From G963422275 sp963422275 (GTDB lineage: Bacteria; Pseudomonadota; Alphaproteobacteria; Rhodobacterales; Rhodobacteraceae): a DNA stretch of 64,000 bases. Shown here piece by piece: positions 7,415-17,706 of the stretch. The stretch spans positions 868,001-932,000 of the forward strand of contig OY729418.1 of NCBI GenBank assembly GCA_963422275.1, given 5' to 3'. Below the pieces are notes generated by a model. The model did not search any database. It was not told where the DNA came from and saw only the letters and a program-made list of their open reading frames with translations. The number at the start of each line of letters is the position of its first letter. Positions within the stretch are counted from its first letter, which is position 1. The position numbers and the translations under genes were made by a program.

Positions 7415-9976
7415 ATGCCCAGCAATGAATTCGTTGATTTCGAGCCGTTCTGGCAGGAGGCATGGAGCAAGGCCGGCGCATTCAAGGCATCTCGCAGCGC
7501 CGAGCGCCCAAAATACTACGTACTCGAGATGTTTCCGTATCCATCCGGCAAGATCCATATGGGGCATGTGCGGAACTACACGATGGGAGACGTGGTCGCG
7601 CGCTACCGAATGGCCAACGGATTCAACGTCCTGCATCCGATGGGATGGGACGCCTTCGGAATGCCCGCCGAAAACGCCGCAATGGAGAAGGGAATACATC
7701 CCGGTCAATGGACCCGTTCCAACATCGCCGACATGCGAAACCAGCTGAAGCCGCTGGGACTGTCCATTGACTGGACCCGCGAGTTGGCAACGTGCGATCC
7801 GGAATACTACGGTCAGCAACAGTCGATGTTCATCGACATGATGGAAGCAGGCTTGGCTTACCGGAAGAACGCCGTGGTCAACTGGGATCCAGTCGACAGG
7901 ACCGTGCTCTCCAACGAGCAAGTGATCGATGGAACTGGGTGGCGATCCGGCGCCCCTGTCGAGCAAAAGGAGCTGGCACAATGGTTCTTCCGCATCAGCG
8001 ATTTCTCGGAAGAGCTGCTCGAGGCAATTGACGGCCTTTCCGATTGGCCCGACAAGGTGCGTCTCATGCAGCGGAACTGGATCGGGAAGTCGCGCGGGCT
8101 AGAATTCGATTTCGAGACCGTAGGAGCGCCTCCGGGCCACGATACGCTGCGCGTGTACACGACTCGCCCCGACACTCTATGGGGCGCGACGTTCGCTGCC
8201 GTTTCACCCGACCATCCACTTGCACGCGACGCATGCAAGACGAACGCCGCCCTCGCGGGCTACATTTCCACCTGCCGCCGAACCGGAATCTCGGAAGCCG
8301 ATCTGGAAACGGTCGAGAAAACTGGAATGGATACCGGCGTCAGGGTGCGCCATCCGCTTGACCCGGGCATCACCCTGCCCGTTTGGGTCGCCAATTTCAT
8401 TCTCATGGATTACGGAACCGGCGCGATTTTCGGGTGCCCGGCGCACGACCAGCGGGATCTGGAATTCACGCGCAAGTACGGTCTTCCCGTAATCGACGTG
8501 TTTGTGGGCAAGGATTCCGATCAGTTCGTCGACGACGTGGCATATGTCCCGCCGAAGGACGAAACGGTCAGGTACTTGAGGCCGATCGCCGGGAAGGAGT
8601 GGCAAACCGGAGAGGAAGCTGTCACGGCGGCGATCGAATACTGCGAAGCTAGGGGTTTCGGTGCCGGCGTGGTCAAGTATCGATTGCGCGACTGGGGAAT
8701 CAGTCGACAGCGGTACTGGGGTTGCCCAATCCCGGTGGTTCACTGCAGGAAGTGCGGCGTGGTTCCCGAAAAGAAGGAAAACCTTCCTGTCGTCCTGCCT
8801 GAAGACGTGAGTTTTGACAAGCCCGGAAATCCGCTTGACCGCCATGACGCCTGGCGTGAATGCGCCTGTCCCAGCTGCGGAGCGAAGGCGAAGCGGGAAA
8901 CCGACACGATGGACACGTTCGTGGACAGTTCGTGGTATTTTGTTCGATTCACCGCACCAAGAGCGAATGTGCCGACGGTAATGGAGGATGCCGAATACTG
9001 GATGAACGTCGACCAGTACATCGGGGGCATCGAGCATGCCATCCTGCACCTGCTCTACTCCCGGTTTTTCGCTCGCGCGATGAACATTGCGGGCCATCTG
9101 CCCGCAAAGGCCATCGAGCCGTTCGATGCCCTGTTCACCCAAGGCATGGTGACTCACGCAATCTATCAGACAAGAGACGAACGAGGGCGTCCGGTTTACC
9201 ACTTTCCCGAAGACGTGGAAGTCGGCACGGACGGGGCCAAGCTCAAAGCCACTGGAGAACCGGTGGAGACAGTTCCGTCGGCAAAGATGGCAAAATCCAA
9301 GAAGAACGTCATCGATCCCAAAGACTTGATCGCCCGCTACGGCGCCGACACTGCGAGGTGGTACATTATTTCGGATTCACCTCCAGACCGGGACGTGGAG
9401 TGGACCACGACCGGTGTCCAGGCTGCATCGAAGCATCTTCAGCGCGTGCTGCGCCTGGCAACAAAAGCATCGAATGAGTCTGGCAGTGGAGACCCGTCTT
9501 CCAATTCCGGCTTGGAGGTGGCTGTGCATCGAACGATCGACGAGGTGACAAGGGGAATCGAGACATTTGCGTTCAACAAGTCCGTCGCAAAGCTCTACGA
9601 GTTGTTCAACACTCTCAGCAAATCGGAAGCAGGCGGTGCCGCGAAGAGAAGAGCCATGAAGACTCTGGCCGTTCTTATGTCTCCAATCACGCCGCATCTT
9701 TCAGAACAGATCTGGAATCTCCTCGGCGGCGCAGGTCTTGTCGTCCAGCAGAGCTGGCCGGAGGCCGATCCAAAGATCATCGAGGAGAATCTGATTGTTA
9801 TCCCGATTCAGGTCAACGGAAAGCGGAGATCGGAAATCAGGGTTCATCGAGGGGCGCAAGCCGAGGAAGTGGAGCATCTCGTGCTCGAGAACGACGTGGT
9901 GACAAGGATTCTTGCTGGGCGAAGCCCCAAGAAACTCATCGTTGTTCCCGAAAGGATCGTCAATGTGGTTGCCTAG
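7415..9976 (+). CDS. leuS: Leucyl-tRNA synthetase
   Basis: An 853-aa class I aminoacyl-tRNA synthetase that charges tRNA-Leu. The ATP-binding HIGH motif is HMGH at residues 48-51 and the KMSKS loop is KMAKS near residue 623. The editing domain (GTGAIFGCPAHDQRD), the Cys-rich zinc-like insert (CRKCG and CPSCG) and DTFVDSSWYF are all recognisable. The start at 7415 matches the family N-terminus and has GAAGG close upstream; starts further upstream would add an unrelated tail. It is intact, unlike many accessory genes here. The last 14 bases overlap lptE. Confidence 0.97.
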   Translation: MPSNEFVDFEPFWQEAWSKAGAFKASRSAERPKYYVLEMFPYPSGKIHMGHVRNYTMGDVVARYRMANGFNVLHPMGWDAFGMPAENAAMEKGIHPGQWTRSNIADMRNQLKPLGLSIDWTRELATCDPEYYGQQQSMFIDMMEAGLAYRKNAVVNWDPVDRTVLSNEQVIDGTGWRSGAPVEQKELAQWFFRISDFSEELLEAIDGLSDWPDKVRLMQRNWIGKSRGLEFDFETVGAPPGHDTLRVYTTRPDTLWGATFAAVSPDHPLARDACKTNAALAGYISTCRRTGISEADLETVEKTGMDTGVRVRHPLDPGITLPVWVANFILMDYGTGAIFGCPAHDQRDLEFTRKYGLPVIDVFVGKDSDQFVDDVAYVPPKDETVRYLRPIAGKEWQTGEEAVTAAIEYCEARGFGAGVVKYRLRDWGISRQRYWGCPIPVVHCRKCGVVPEKKENLPVVLPEDVSFDKPGNPLDRHDAWRECACPSCGAKAKRETDTMDTFVDSSWYFVRFTAPRANVPTVMEDAEYWMNVDQYIGGIEHAILHLLYSRFFARAMNIAGHLPAKAIEPFDALFTQGMVTHAIYQTRDERGRPVYHFPEDVEVGTDGAKLKATGEPVETVPSAKMAKSKKNVIDPKDLIARYGADTARWYIISDSPPDRDVEWTTTGVQAASKHLQRVLRLATKASNESGSGDPSSNSGLEVAVHRTIDEVTRGIETFAFNKSVAKLYELFNTLSKSEAGGAAKRRAMKTLAVLMSPITPHLSEQIWNLLGGAGLVVQQSWPEADPKIIEENLIVIPIQVNGKRRSEIRVHRGAQAEEVEHLVLENDVVTRILAGRSPKKLIVVPERIVNVVA

Positions 9977-10463
9977 CCCAAAGCTGCTATTGCTGATTGC
10001 CGGCTTGCTGTCACTTTGTGGGTGTGGATATCAACCAGTCTACAAGAAGAATGAACCGGGCGGCATGTCGCTGGGCGAATTCGAAGTGACCGTGGCCGGC
10101 AGTGGACGCGATGCCTTCATTATTGAGGAGTTGCTTCAAAACCGCCTCGGGCAGGCTGGAGTCGCGCCTGACTACACCCTGTCCCTATCGCTATGGGTGC
10201 GCGATCGAGAGATTGCCATCGGTGGCGCAGGCGGCATAGACCGGACTGCCACCGATGGAACCGCGTGGTTCAGGGTTCATGATCGGGCAAGCGGGCGGAA
10301 GTTGCTCTCAGGTGAGGTGTCAGGTTCCGTCTCCTGGTCGTACAAGGATAAAATTACAGGAGCTGCGATGCCGTGGAGGGATGCCAGAAATCGCCTGCTG
10401 ACGCAGATCGCGGAGCGGATAGCCACCCGCCTGATTGCATCCTCCGAAAGCTGGAGAGAGTGA
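9963..10463 (+). CDS. lptE: LPS-assembly lipoprotein LptE
   Basis: A 166-aa lipoprotein with signal MWLPSPKLLLLIAGLLSLC and the typical LptE opening CGYQPVYK after the lipid-carrying cysteine. It plugs the LptD barrel in the outer membrane and helps insert lipopolysaccharide. The leuS-lptE-holA order is classic for proteobacteria. The start overlaps the end of leuS, and the stop overlaps holA by GTGA, so translation is coupled on both sides. Confidence 0.9.
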   Translation: MWLPSPKLLLLIAGLLSLCGCGYQPVYKKNEPGGMSLGEFEVTVAGSGRDAFIIEELLQNRLGQAGVAPDYTLSLSLWVRDREIAIGGAGGIDRTATDGTAWFRVHDRASGRKLLSGEVSGSVSWSYKDKITGAAMPWRDARNRLLTQIAERIATRLIASSESWRE

Positions 10464-11485
10464 AACTCTCGAACCGCGGGGCGGACCGCCACTTCGCCGA
10501 TCCAGACCGTTCGAAGGCAGGCACATTGATATATGGCTTTGATCCATTGTGGGTCGAGGATCGGAAGGACAAACTGATCTCCGCACTCGTTGGACCGCTG
10601 GGCAAAGCTGACCTCAGAGTCCGCGACATCAGCAGCGACCAGCTCCGAAGCAACCCGAACAGTCTCGGTCTGGCAATCAAGGAAATCGGGCTTTTCTCAT
10701 CGGGACAAAGGGTGGTGTGCATCGAGAACCCAAGCGATTCAACAGCAGCGCTGATCGGCTCCGCCCTAGACGCACATCAAGCGGGAGACGCCTGGCTCGT
10801 CGTGACCGCAAGAAGCCTGCGGCCAGCATCAAAGCTGAGGAAGACCTTCGAGACACATGCAAACGCCCTTGCCGCAGCGGTCTATGCTGACGCGATCTCG
10901 AACAGAGAAATTGAAGATATGCTGAGACTCTTCGATCTAGGGGCATTGTCTTCCGATGCGTCAAGGAAAATCTTCGCGCTAGGCCGTGAAATGCCACCGC
11001 AACTGTTTCGGCAACTGCTTGAGAAAATCCGGCTATTCAAGCTCGGTGACGATGAGCCGCTGACCTGCGAGGAAGTGGAGGCTTGCGCACCCGATACCGG
11101 ACAGGTGGTGCTGGACAGCCTGCTCGATGCGGTTGCAGACCGGCAACTCAAAACGGTTGTTGAAAAATTTCGCCAAGTCGAGGCTCAGGGAATCAAACCG
11201 GCCACGATTTGCGTTGCGACAAAGAGGATTTTCAAGAACATCTATGCGGTCGCCTGTGATCCGGAAGGCCCTGTCGAGGGGGTCAAGCGCTTGAGGCCGC
11301 CAGCATTCGGACCTAGGCGAGACAGTTTAATCAGGCGCGCCAAGGCTTGGGGGCCACAAGGTGCAGAGAAGGCCCTGCTTCATCTTTCCGAAGCGGACAG
11401 AACGATCAGGTCGGACATGCCCGTGCCTCCGCGAGTGATAATGGAGAGATCCCTGCTGCGGGTCGCGATGATGGGACCTCGATGA
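10460..11485 (+). CDS. holA: DNA polymerase III delta subunit
   Basis: A 341-aa clamp-loader subunit that opens the sliding clamp. Family features include the N-terminal YGFDPLWVEDRKDKL segment, the mid-region VVTARSLRPASKLRK and the C-terminal IKPATICVATKRIF helix. The GTG start is chosen because its GTGA overlaps the lptE stop and GGAGAG lies just upstream. The C-terminus overlaps the following GST gene by ATGA, making a four-gene coupled set with leuS and lptE. Confidence 0.9.
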   Translation: MKLSNRGADRHFADPDRSKAGTLIYGFDPLWVEDRKDKLISALVGPLGKADLRVRDISSDQLRSNPNSLGLAIKEIGLFSSGQRVVCIENPSDSTAALIGSALDAHQAGDAWLVVTARSLRPASKLRKTFETHANALAAAVYADAISNREIEDMLRLFDLGALSSDASRKIFALGREMPPQLFRQLLEKIRLFKLGDDEPLTCEEVEACAPDTGQVVLDSLLDAVADRQLKTVVEKFRQVEAQGIKPATICVATKRIFKNIYAVACDPEGPVEGVKRLRPPAFGPRRDSLIRRAKAWGPQGAEKALLHLSEADRTIRSDMPVPPRVIMERSLLRVAMMGPR

Positions 11486-12078
11486 CAGTGCAGGTTATCG
11501 GCCACATTCGCAGCCGCGCGTTTCGGGTTGTCTGGATGCTCGAGGAACTTGGCAAGGCGTACGAGCATGTGTCGGCCAGACCTCATTCCAAGGAGGTTCT
11601 TGCCTGCAACCCGTCCGGGAAGATCCCGGTTCTTCAAGACCGCGGCATCACCATTGCCGACAGCACCGCGATACTCGGCTATCTTTCCGATTCGCATGGA
11701 CGCTTCACCCACTCGTGCGGGTCCGAGATACGCGTGCGCCAAGATTCCTGGACATACCTGCTGCTCGACGAATTCGACGCATGCATGTGGGCTGCCGCCA
11801 AGCACAGCTTCGTCCTGCCCGATGAATGGAGGGTTCCGGACCTGAAACCTACCTTGAAATGGGAATTCCAGTGCGCTGCGTCATCGCTGGCAAAGCGGCT
11901 CGGCGCAGGCCCGTACCTCACGGGAGACGAGTTCACGGTGCCGGACATCATCCTCACGCACTGCTGCGATTGGGCGGAACTGGCAAAGTTCGAGGTTTCG
12001 GAGCCAAAGATTCTTGCCTACCTCGACCGCACGCGCTCGCGCCCCGCCTATCGGCGGGCCGCTGCAAAGAGGCAATAG
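11482..12078 (+). CDS. Glutathione S-transferase family protein
   Basis: A 198-aa protein with an N-terminal thioredoxin-like domain (SRAFRVVWMLEEL, then the cis-Pro loop GKIPVL and the ADSTAI motif that binds the glutathione gamma-glutamyl group). An all-helical C-terminal domain follows (FTVPDIILTHCCDWA). It likely conjugates or reduces a cytoplasmic substrate with glutathione; the substrate is unknown. The ATGA overlap with holA fixes the start at 11482 and places it last in the leuS run. Confidence 0.88.
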   Translation: MTVQVIGHIRSRAFRVVWMLEELGKAYEHVSARPHSKEVLACNPSGKIPVLQDRGITIADSTAILGYLSDSHGRFTHSCGSEIRVRQDSWTYLLLDEFDACMWAAAKHSFVLPDEWRVPDLKPTLKWEFQCAASSLAKRLGAGPYLTGDEFTVPDIILTHCCDWAELAKFEVSEPKILAYLDRTRSRPAYRRAAAKRQ

Positions 12079-13060
12079 GTCTCGATCCCTCGATAAAAGC
12101 CGCTGCATTCCCACGATTCAACCGTTGCGCAAATTGACGAGTCCGTTCACTTCGCCAACTTGAACCACCGGAATCAGGTCCCAATCGCCGCTCATGCCCA
12201 AGGTTGCAGGAATCGAAACGCGCAATGAATCAGCATCCTGCCGATTTCATCACGGACGCAGCAACCTTGAAGCCGTTGCGTCCGGACCGCCAATCGCAGG
12301 AGCCCCATTCGGGATCAAAGCGAAGCGAAAGCATGCCAAGACGTTGCACCAATTCTCTTCGGTTTGCATTTGTCCCGTACCTTTTGCTCACGCGACCTGC
12401 CGGTTCTTCGCTACAGCATCAAACAAAGCGAGGCTTTCTGCATTGCCGGAACACTTTCCGGAAGGCTCAATTCGTGAATTGCAGGCAGCGCCTGGCCATG
12501 GCCGGTGCACGGTGACAGCCGTCGAGGTGCTTGTGGCGATGCCCGGAAGCCTCGCAGGAAGGCTTTGATCGGGCTGTGGCAGCCGTTCGAAGAGCATCAG
12601 TGCGGCTTGCGCTTCAGCATCCGCTATCCCTTCCGGTTCACGCGATTCGACAGTAGAGAGGCTGGCAAAACTCCTGCGGACCAACGGTCCAAGCTGGAGA
12701 AATCACAATGCCTGCAAGACCGGTGCCGTTCAAAGCTGACGGGAATGGGCCTCCGCTCGGCGGGCAAGACTGAACTCTCCTGGTGCCCAACCGAGTGGTC
12801 CGAATCCATCAAGGTTCAAAGCGAGATATGCGAGAATTGAACTTGCCTGGCGCCTTTGGACTCGAAATTGCCTGCCTCGTGCCAACTCCGTGCACTTTCG
12901 CCTCGAGTGCGCGTGCCTTCCGTTCGCAATGTTTGAATCTAGGCGATCTGGGATATAAATGACTCAGCAGTTCGAAACTTGATCGTCATTCGCGATTGCG
13001 GCCAATGCCAAGATAGAATTGCCGTGCACGGTCAATACATCCTTGCAAAGAGAAAAGGCC
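12079..13060. other. Stretch without a supported gene
   Basis: About 980 bp with no convincing coding signal. A short minus-strand frame ending at 12118 reads like the end of a protein (SIPATLGMSGDWDLIPVV), but it is closed by stops after fewer than 50 codons. This may be a decayed gene. The last ~100 bp presumably hold the promoter of the next gene. Confidence 0.5.
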
Positions 13061-14188
13061 ATGAAAAGATACTTGTTGACGGCTGGCATTGCCGGTTTCC
13101 TGACAATTTCCGGCAACCCATTGCTCGCAGACATCACGGCCGATGAAGTAGTGGAGTTTATCGAGACCAAACTGTCCAAGTTTCAACTCTTCGATTTCAA
13201 TTATGAGAACAAATTCGAAACCGATCAGGGCGTGACGCTGTCTGGAGCAACCATAAAAAACGGTTCTCTATTTCCCGTCGAGTTCGAGACCTCTTTCGAT
13301 ATAGCCGTGTTTGAGGAATCCGAGAATGGCGCAGTCTCGATAAGCGTTTCAAGCCCTATTCGCACTCTCACCAAGGTCCCAGATGCGAATGGAATAACGG
13401 ACACCGTATCCTCTTTCCATCACGAGGGTTACAATATTCATGTTCAGGAGGAGAATTCCAAGTTCAGGTTCAGACTTGTTGAGCGCAACGCTAGAGTCAC
13501 CGCAGGATCGAAAACCATGATGGAATTCTCCGCGGCGGAAACTCAAATTGATGTTCGCATCACGCCGCCGATTGAGATTTCCTGGCGGGGCGACCAGTAC
13601 GAAACGAAATTGGGCAGTGACCGCATGACGGATGGAGTCTCGATCGGCGTCATGCGGTCAAATGGGGATATCGAGATCCAAGAGTCACCGGAAGGAGTGA
13701 TTTCCGGAAAAATTCTTTTCGAAGCTGACTCCATTGAGATCGGTGAGGATCTGCTGGCACGGATAGCTCCTGATTTAAATGGACTGTTTCGTGATCCCTC
13801 ATCGTTCATCGCTGACTTTTCGATGGTTGCGAAGCGGGTGAACGAAGACGAATTTTCCACAGCCTCGATCAAATTTCACGAGGTGCGCGCGAACGCCGCC
13901 GGAGTCCGGTTGCTCCTGACTGGAGACCTTGCTGTTTCCGACTTTGAATCGATGCCGGAAAGGCTGCGCACATTGGGCCAGGTGACAATGGTTGTCGACG
14001 GCGGTGCAGAGCTTTTGACGAGGCTGAAGCAAATCCCTGGCAAAAACGCGCTGCTGCTTGCCGCAGGACTGAAATTCATTTTTGGACATGGAGCGCCTGG
14101 TCCTGGGGGAGAAGACAGCAAGCTATTCAATATCGAGTTCACAAGCGATGGAAAAATCTGGGTCAATGACATTGATCTGGGCCAATAG
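13061..14188 (+). CDS. Secreted DUF2125-like protein
   Basis: A 375-aa protein with a Sec signal (MKRYLLTAGIAGFLTISGNP, cleavage near LLAD) and a mature start DITADEVVEFIE. The beta-rich body, the weakly amphipathic repeats and the ending FTSDGKIWVNDIDLG resemble the DUF2125 family of alphaproteobacterial periplasmic proteins, whose role is not established. The start has AGAAAAGG seven bases upstream. It lies 120 bp before pmbA in the same direction, so an operon is possible. The family assignment comes from overall pattern, not a decisive motif. Confidence 0.7.
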   Translation: MKRYLLTAGIAGFLTISGNPLLADITADEVVEFIETKLSKFQLFDFNYENKFETDQGVTLSGATIKNGSLFPVEFETSFDIAVFEESENGAVSISVSSPIRTLTKVPDANGITDTVSSFHHEGYNIHVQEENSKFRFRLVERNARVTAGSKTMMEFSAAETQIDVRITPPIEISWRGDQYETKLGSDRMTDGVSIGVMRSNGDIEIQESPEGVISGKILFEADSIEIGEDLLARIAPDLNGLFRDPSSFIADFSMVAKRVNEDEFSTASIKFHEVRANAAGVRLLLTGDLAVSDFESMPERLRTLGQVTMVVDGGAELLTRLKQIPGKNALLLAAGLKFIFGHGAPGPGGEDSKLFNIEFTSDGKIWVNDIDLGQ

Positions 14189-14308
14189 GAAGGCTTGGGA
14201 GCGCTTCGGTCGAGCAGCCCAACTGCAGTGGCAAACTGCCAAGAACTCGCTCAAGCTGAGGCGACTTGAGTGCGCAATTTGGAATTTAGACGAAAAGATG
14301 AGGTTGTG

Positions 14309-15649
14309 ATGGTGAATCTTGCTGACTTGGCAGAACAGTTGCTCGATGAAGCCAACCGAGCCGGGGCAGATGCAGCGGATTCCATCGCGGTCAAGGACCA
14401 TTCCCTGCAAGTGGACGTGCTCAACGGTGCCCTAGAGCAGGGCGAGCGGTCAGAAGGGGCCGACGCGGGACTTCGCGTGTTTGTCGGAAACCGGCAGGCG
14501 TGCGTGTCTGGAACGGACATGCGAAAAAGCGCCCTCGCCGAGATGGCCATGCGCGCCGTCGCGATGGCCAAGGAAGCACCGGAAGATCGCTACGCCGGCC
14601 TTGCCGACGCGGACCAGCTTGCCGTGCAAATCAGTCTTGCCCCTCTCGAAATGCAGGACCCGACGAGTGCGCCTTCTCCCACAGAATGCGAAAGAATGGC
14701 CTTGGAGACCGAGACCGCCGCACTGGCGGTCCAGGGCGTTTCAAAAGTCGACACCGCCGCAGCCGGCTGCGGCGAGTACGCGGTGCATCTTGCCGCCACA
14801 AACGGATTCTCGAACGGATACAGGCGAACCTACAGGTTCATCGCCTGTTCGGCGATTGCCGGAGACAGCCTGAAAATGGAAAGCGACTACCGAAGCGAGA
14901 TGCGGGTCTTCGCATCGGACCTGCCTTCCCCCTCCGAAATCGGAACCACCGCCGGCGAGCGCGCCGTTTCCAGAGTCAGGCCTTCGAGACCTCGCACAGG
15001 AGCTTTTCCCGTCATTTTCGATGAACGGGTCGCGGCAAGTCTCGTCGGGCATCTGCTCTCCGCTGCAAACGGCACGGCTGTCGCGAGGGGATCCAGCTGG
15101 CTCGAATCGCTTGGATCAAAGGTGCTTCCCGAATGCATCGATCTCGTGGAGGAGCCACAGCGGCCTAGATCCATGGTGTCGCGTCCCTTCGACGCGGAAG
15201 GCCTGCCTTCCGTGAAGAGGAGCATTGTCAGCCAAGGAAACCTGAAGACCTGGATTCTCGACTTGGCAACGGCCAGAAAGCTGGAAATGGAAAGCACGGG
15301 GAATGCCTCTCGCAGCACGTCCGCGCCGCCCAGTCCTTCCGTCAGCAACGTCTCATTGACTCAAGGCGACAGGAGCAAGATCGACTTGATGCGCGAAATG
15401 GGTACCGGTTTGCTGGTTGATTCGCTGATCGGCCTGACGATCAATCCCACAACCGGCGACTACTCGCGCGGTGCATCGGGATTCTGGGTGGAAGGGGGAG
15501 AAATCGTCGGGCCGGTTTCGGAACTCACGATCGCAGGCAACCTGAAGCAGATCCTGAAGTCGATTGTTCCAGCCAATGACGCCAGACCGTTCGCGAATTT
15601 TCGAGTGCCAAGTTTGCTTGCAGAGGGATTGGTAATCGCTGGTGAATAG
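14309..15649 (+). CDS. TldD/PmbA family protein (PmbA/TldE)
   Basis: A 446-aa protein. The N-terminal DSIAVKDHSLQVDVLNG and GLRVFVGNRQACVSGTD segments, and the C-terminal GTGLLVDSLIG...NPTTGDYSRGASGFWVEGGE region, are standard for PmbA/TldE. This partner lacks the HExxH metal site of TldD and forms the non-catalytic half of the TldD-TldE protease, which trims modified peptides and antitoxins in the cytoplasm. No tldD lies in the window. Start at the ATG following GAGGTTGTG. Confidence 0.92.
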   Translation: MVNLADLAEQLLDEANRAGADAADSIAVKDHSLQVDVLNGALEQGERSEGADAGLRVFVGNRQACVSGTDMRKSALAEMAMRAVAMAKEAPEDRYAGLADADQLAVQISLAPLEMQDPTSAPSPTECERMALETETAALAVQGVSKVDTAAAGCGEYAVHLAATNGFSNGYRRTYRFIACSAIAGDSLKMESDYRSEMRVFASDLPSPSEIGTTAGERAVSRVRPSRPRTGAFPVIFDERVAASLVGHLLSAANGTAVARGSSWLESLGSKVLPECIDLVEEPQRPRSMVSRPFDAEGLPSVKRSIVSQGNLKTWILDLATARKLEMESTGNASRSTSAPPSPSVSNVSLTQGDRSKIDLMREMGTGLLVDSLIGLTINPTTGDYSRGASGFWVEGGEIVGPVSELTIAGNLKQILKSIVPANDARPFANFRVPSLLAEGLVIAGE

Positions 15650-15841
15650 GGCCAACCTGCCAGAATCGCCCAAAGTGAGCAAAACAGCGACCCGCTCGGA
15701 TCCTTGACAGTCCACCGAAGCGCCGGCTTTCTGGCGCACTCGCACAAGTTTGCGGCGCCGAAGTTTCGGTGACGTGCAAAATCTCCCGTCTGGCCAGCAA
15801 ACTCTGGCTAAAGCCAGTTGCATCCAACAGTGCCAGCGGGC

Positions 15842-17512
15842 CTATTTCTGCTCGGTCTCGGCACTCTCGTTCGAGATCGCCTTCACGCCAGCGGATCCCT
15901 TCGCATCCTTCATCCCGCTGCCCATGGAAAGGCCAAGCTCCTCGCCGAGCGTCTTCAATGCCGGTAGCTGAACGGCCATTCCGAGAATCGAGTCCAGCGC
16001 CTGGTTCACGGGCGTCTTGGTGTTTTCGTCTCCGCCCGTGGCGCTCCCGAGGCCGGATACGTTGTGAATCCTGATCGAGTCGATGCGTTCCGCTGGCTTG
16101 ACCATCTCGGCGAGCGCCTTTGGCAAGACTTCGATCCGCGCGATCTCCTCCTTCATCTCGATCAGGCGTGCATCAAGCGCGTTTTCAGCCTCATGCAACG
16201 CCCTGCTACCCTCAGCCTCCGCAAGCAAGGCTTCCCGTTTCGCGGCTGCCCTCTCCCGTTCGGAATCCGCCTCGGCTTTTGCAGCATGCAGGCGCGCCTC
16301 CGCATGGTAGACGGACGCATCCTTCTCGGCCTTGGCCAAGGTCAGCAGGCGGGTGCCGTCAGCTTCAGCCTTTTGTTCGGCATCGAGCAACGCCAGCATC
16401 TTGTTGCGCTCCGCCTCGGCCTGCCGGTGCGCTGTCACTATTGACGCTTCAGCCCTCGCCGCTTCCGCGCGGGCAAGGTCTGCGGCGGCCTTTGCCGCGC
16501 TTTCCGTCTCGGCCTTCTTGGCGATGGCGATGTGACGTTCCTGCTGCTGAACCTGAAGGTCGCGCTCCTTGGCGATCTCCGCGGCCTGGATTTCCAGATC
16601 GCGCATGATTTCGACCGCTCTCACTGCTTGGTTGCAGGCAACCTCAGCCTCCCTTATCGATTGATCCTTTGCAATTCGCGCGGCCTCGGACTCCTCCTCC
16701 GCCGTCGCCCGTCGTCGCGCGATCTCTGCGGACTGGGCAGCGCGCAATGTCTCAATTTCCTGCTGCTGGCTTATTCTTGCCTGCTCCTCGTCCTGCTCGA
16801 TCTCCAGCTTGCGGCGCGTGGCCTCCATTGAGGACAAGCGTACCGACACCTCCGCGTCGGCGTCGATCGCCGCCCGCTCTTTCTTGGATTTTGCGATCAC
16901 CTCCGCCAGCTTTCTCATTCCGACCGCATTGAACGCGTTGTTCTCGTCCAGCGTGGCAAACGGCGTTTGATCGAGTGATGTCAGGGACACGGACTGCACC
17001 CGGATCCCGTTTTCGGCGAGGTCGGCGGTGATCAGGCCGCGAACTGACCTGACAAATTCGGCGCGCCCTTCATGAACCTCGTCCATCGTCATTTGCGCGG
17101 CGATTGCCCGCAGCGCGTCCACAAGCTTGCCTTCGATGATTTCGCGCAGCTTGTCGGCGTTGAAGGTTCGGTCTCCCAAGGTCTGGGCTGCCTTGGACAC
17201 CGCATCGGAATTGGCCTCCACCGCAACGGAAAAACTGGCCCCAATGTCCATCCGGAGACGGTCCTTCGTGATCAGGCTTTCCTCCCCGGAGCGTTTCACC
17301 TCGAGCCGAAGCGTGCGCATGTTGATCTCGGTCACGTCATGAAAATACGGCAACGCGACCGCGCCGCCTGCCATGATAACCTTTTGCCCGCCGACGCCTG
17401 TCCTGATCAGGCTTACTTCCCGTGTCGCCTTTCGATAGAGCCTCGCCAGCACGACGATCACGGCAATGGCCACAACGACGGCGCTTGTTGCTGCCGCCCA
17501 GAATCCAGACAT
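15842..17512 (-). CDS. Flotillin/SPFH-domain membrane protein
   Basis: A 556-aa protein. Residues about 8-26 form one N-terminal transmembrane segment, followed by an SPFH/PHB domain (VIMAGGAVALPYF, then LRLEVKRSGEESLITKD). A very long Glu/Ala/Lys-rich helix runs from about residue 220 to 470 (for example AEASIVTAHRQAEAERNKM). The tail is probably disordered. Flotillins make oligomeric membrane scaffolds in ordered lipid domains. No NfeD partner is adjacent, unlike some flotillin operons. It is convergent with pmbA. Confidence 0.9.
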   Translation of the reverse strand: MSGFWAAATSAVVVAIAVIVVLARLYRKATREVSLIRTGVGGQKVIMAGGAVALPYFHDVTEINMRTLRLEVKRSGEESLITKDRLRMDIGASFSVAVEANSDAVSKAAQTLGDRTFNADKLREIIEGKLVDALRAIAAQMTMDEVHEGRAEFVRSVRGLITADLAENGIRVQSVSLTSLDQTPFATLDENNAFNAVGMRKLAEVIAKSKKERAAIDADAEVSVRLSSMEATRRKLEIEQDEEQARISQQQEIETLRAAQSAEIARRRATAEEESEAARIAKDQSIREAEVACNQAVRAVEIMRDLEIQAAEIAKERDLQVQQQERHIAIAKKAETESAAKAAADLARAEAARAEASIVTAHRQAEAERNKMLALLDAEQKAEADGTRLLTLAKAEKDASVYHAEARLHAAKAEADSERERAAAKREALLAEAEGSRALHEAENALDARLIEMKEEIARIEVLPKALAEMVKPAERIDSIRIHNVSGLGSATGGDENTKTPVNQALDSILGMAVQLPALKTLGEELGLSMGSGMKDAKGSAGVKAISNESAETEQK

Positions 17513-17706
17513 TGACTATCTCCCCAAAATCAGCTTCGCGCGCGGGATTAAATCAATCTGTCGACTGATCTCCAACCGGTCGCAACGGTCAAATTCCAAA
17601 ACGCTCGGACACGCCGGGCGAAATCAACACGGGAAACCCGGGGCAGCGACAGCACAATCCTCCGGTCCCCTGTCCTCGGACCGACAGGAAATGTCCTGCG
17701 ATGCGT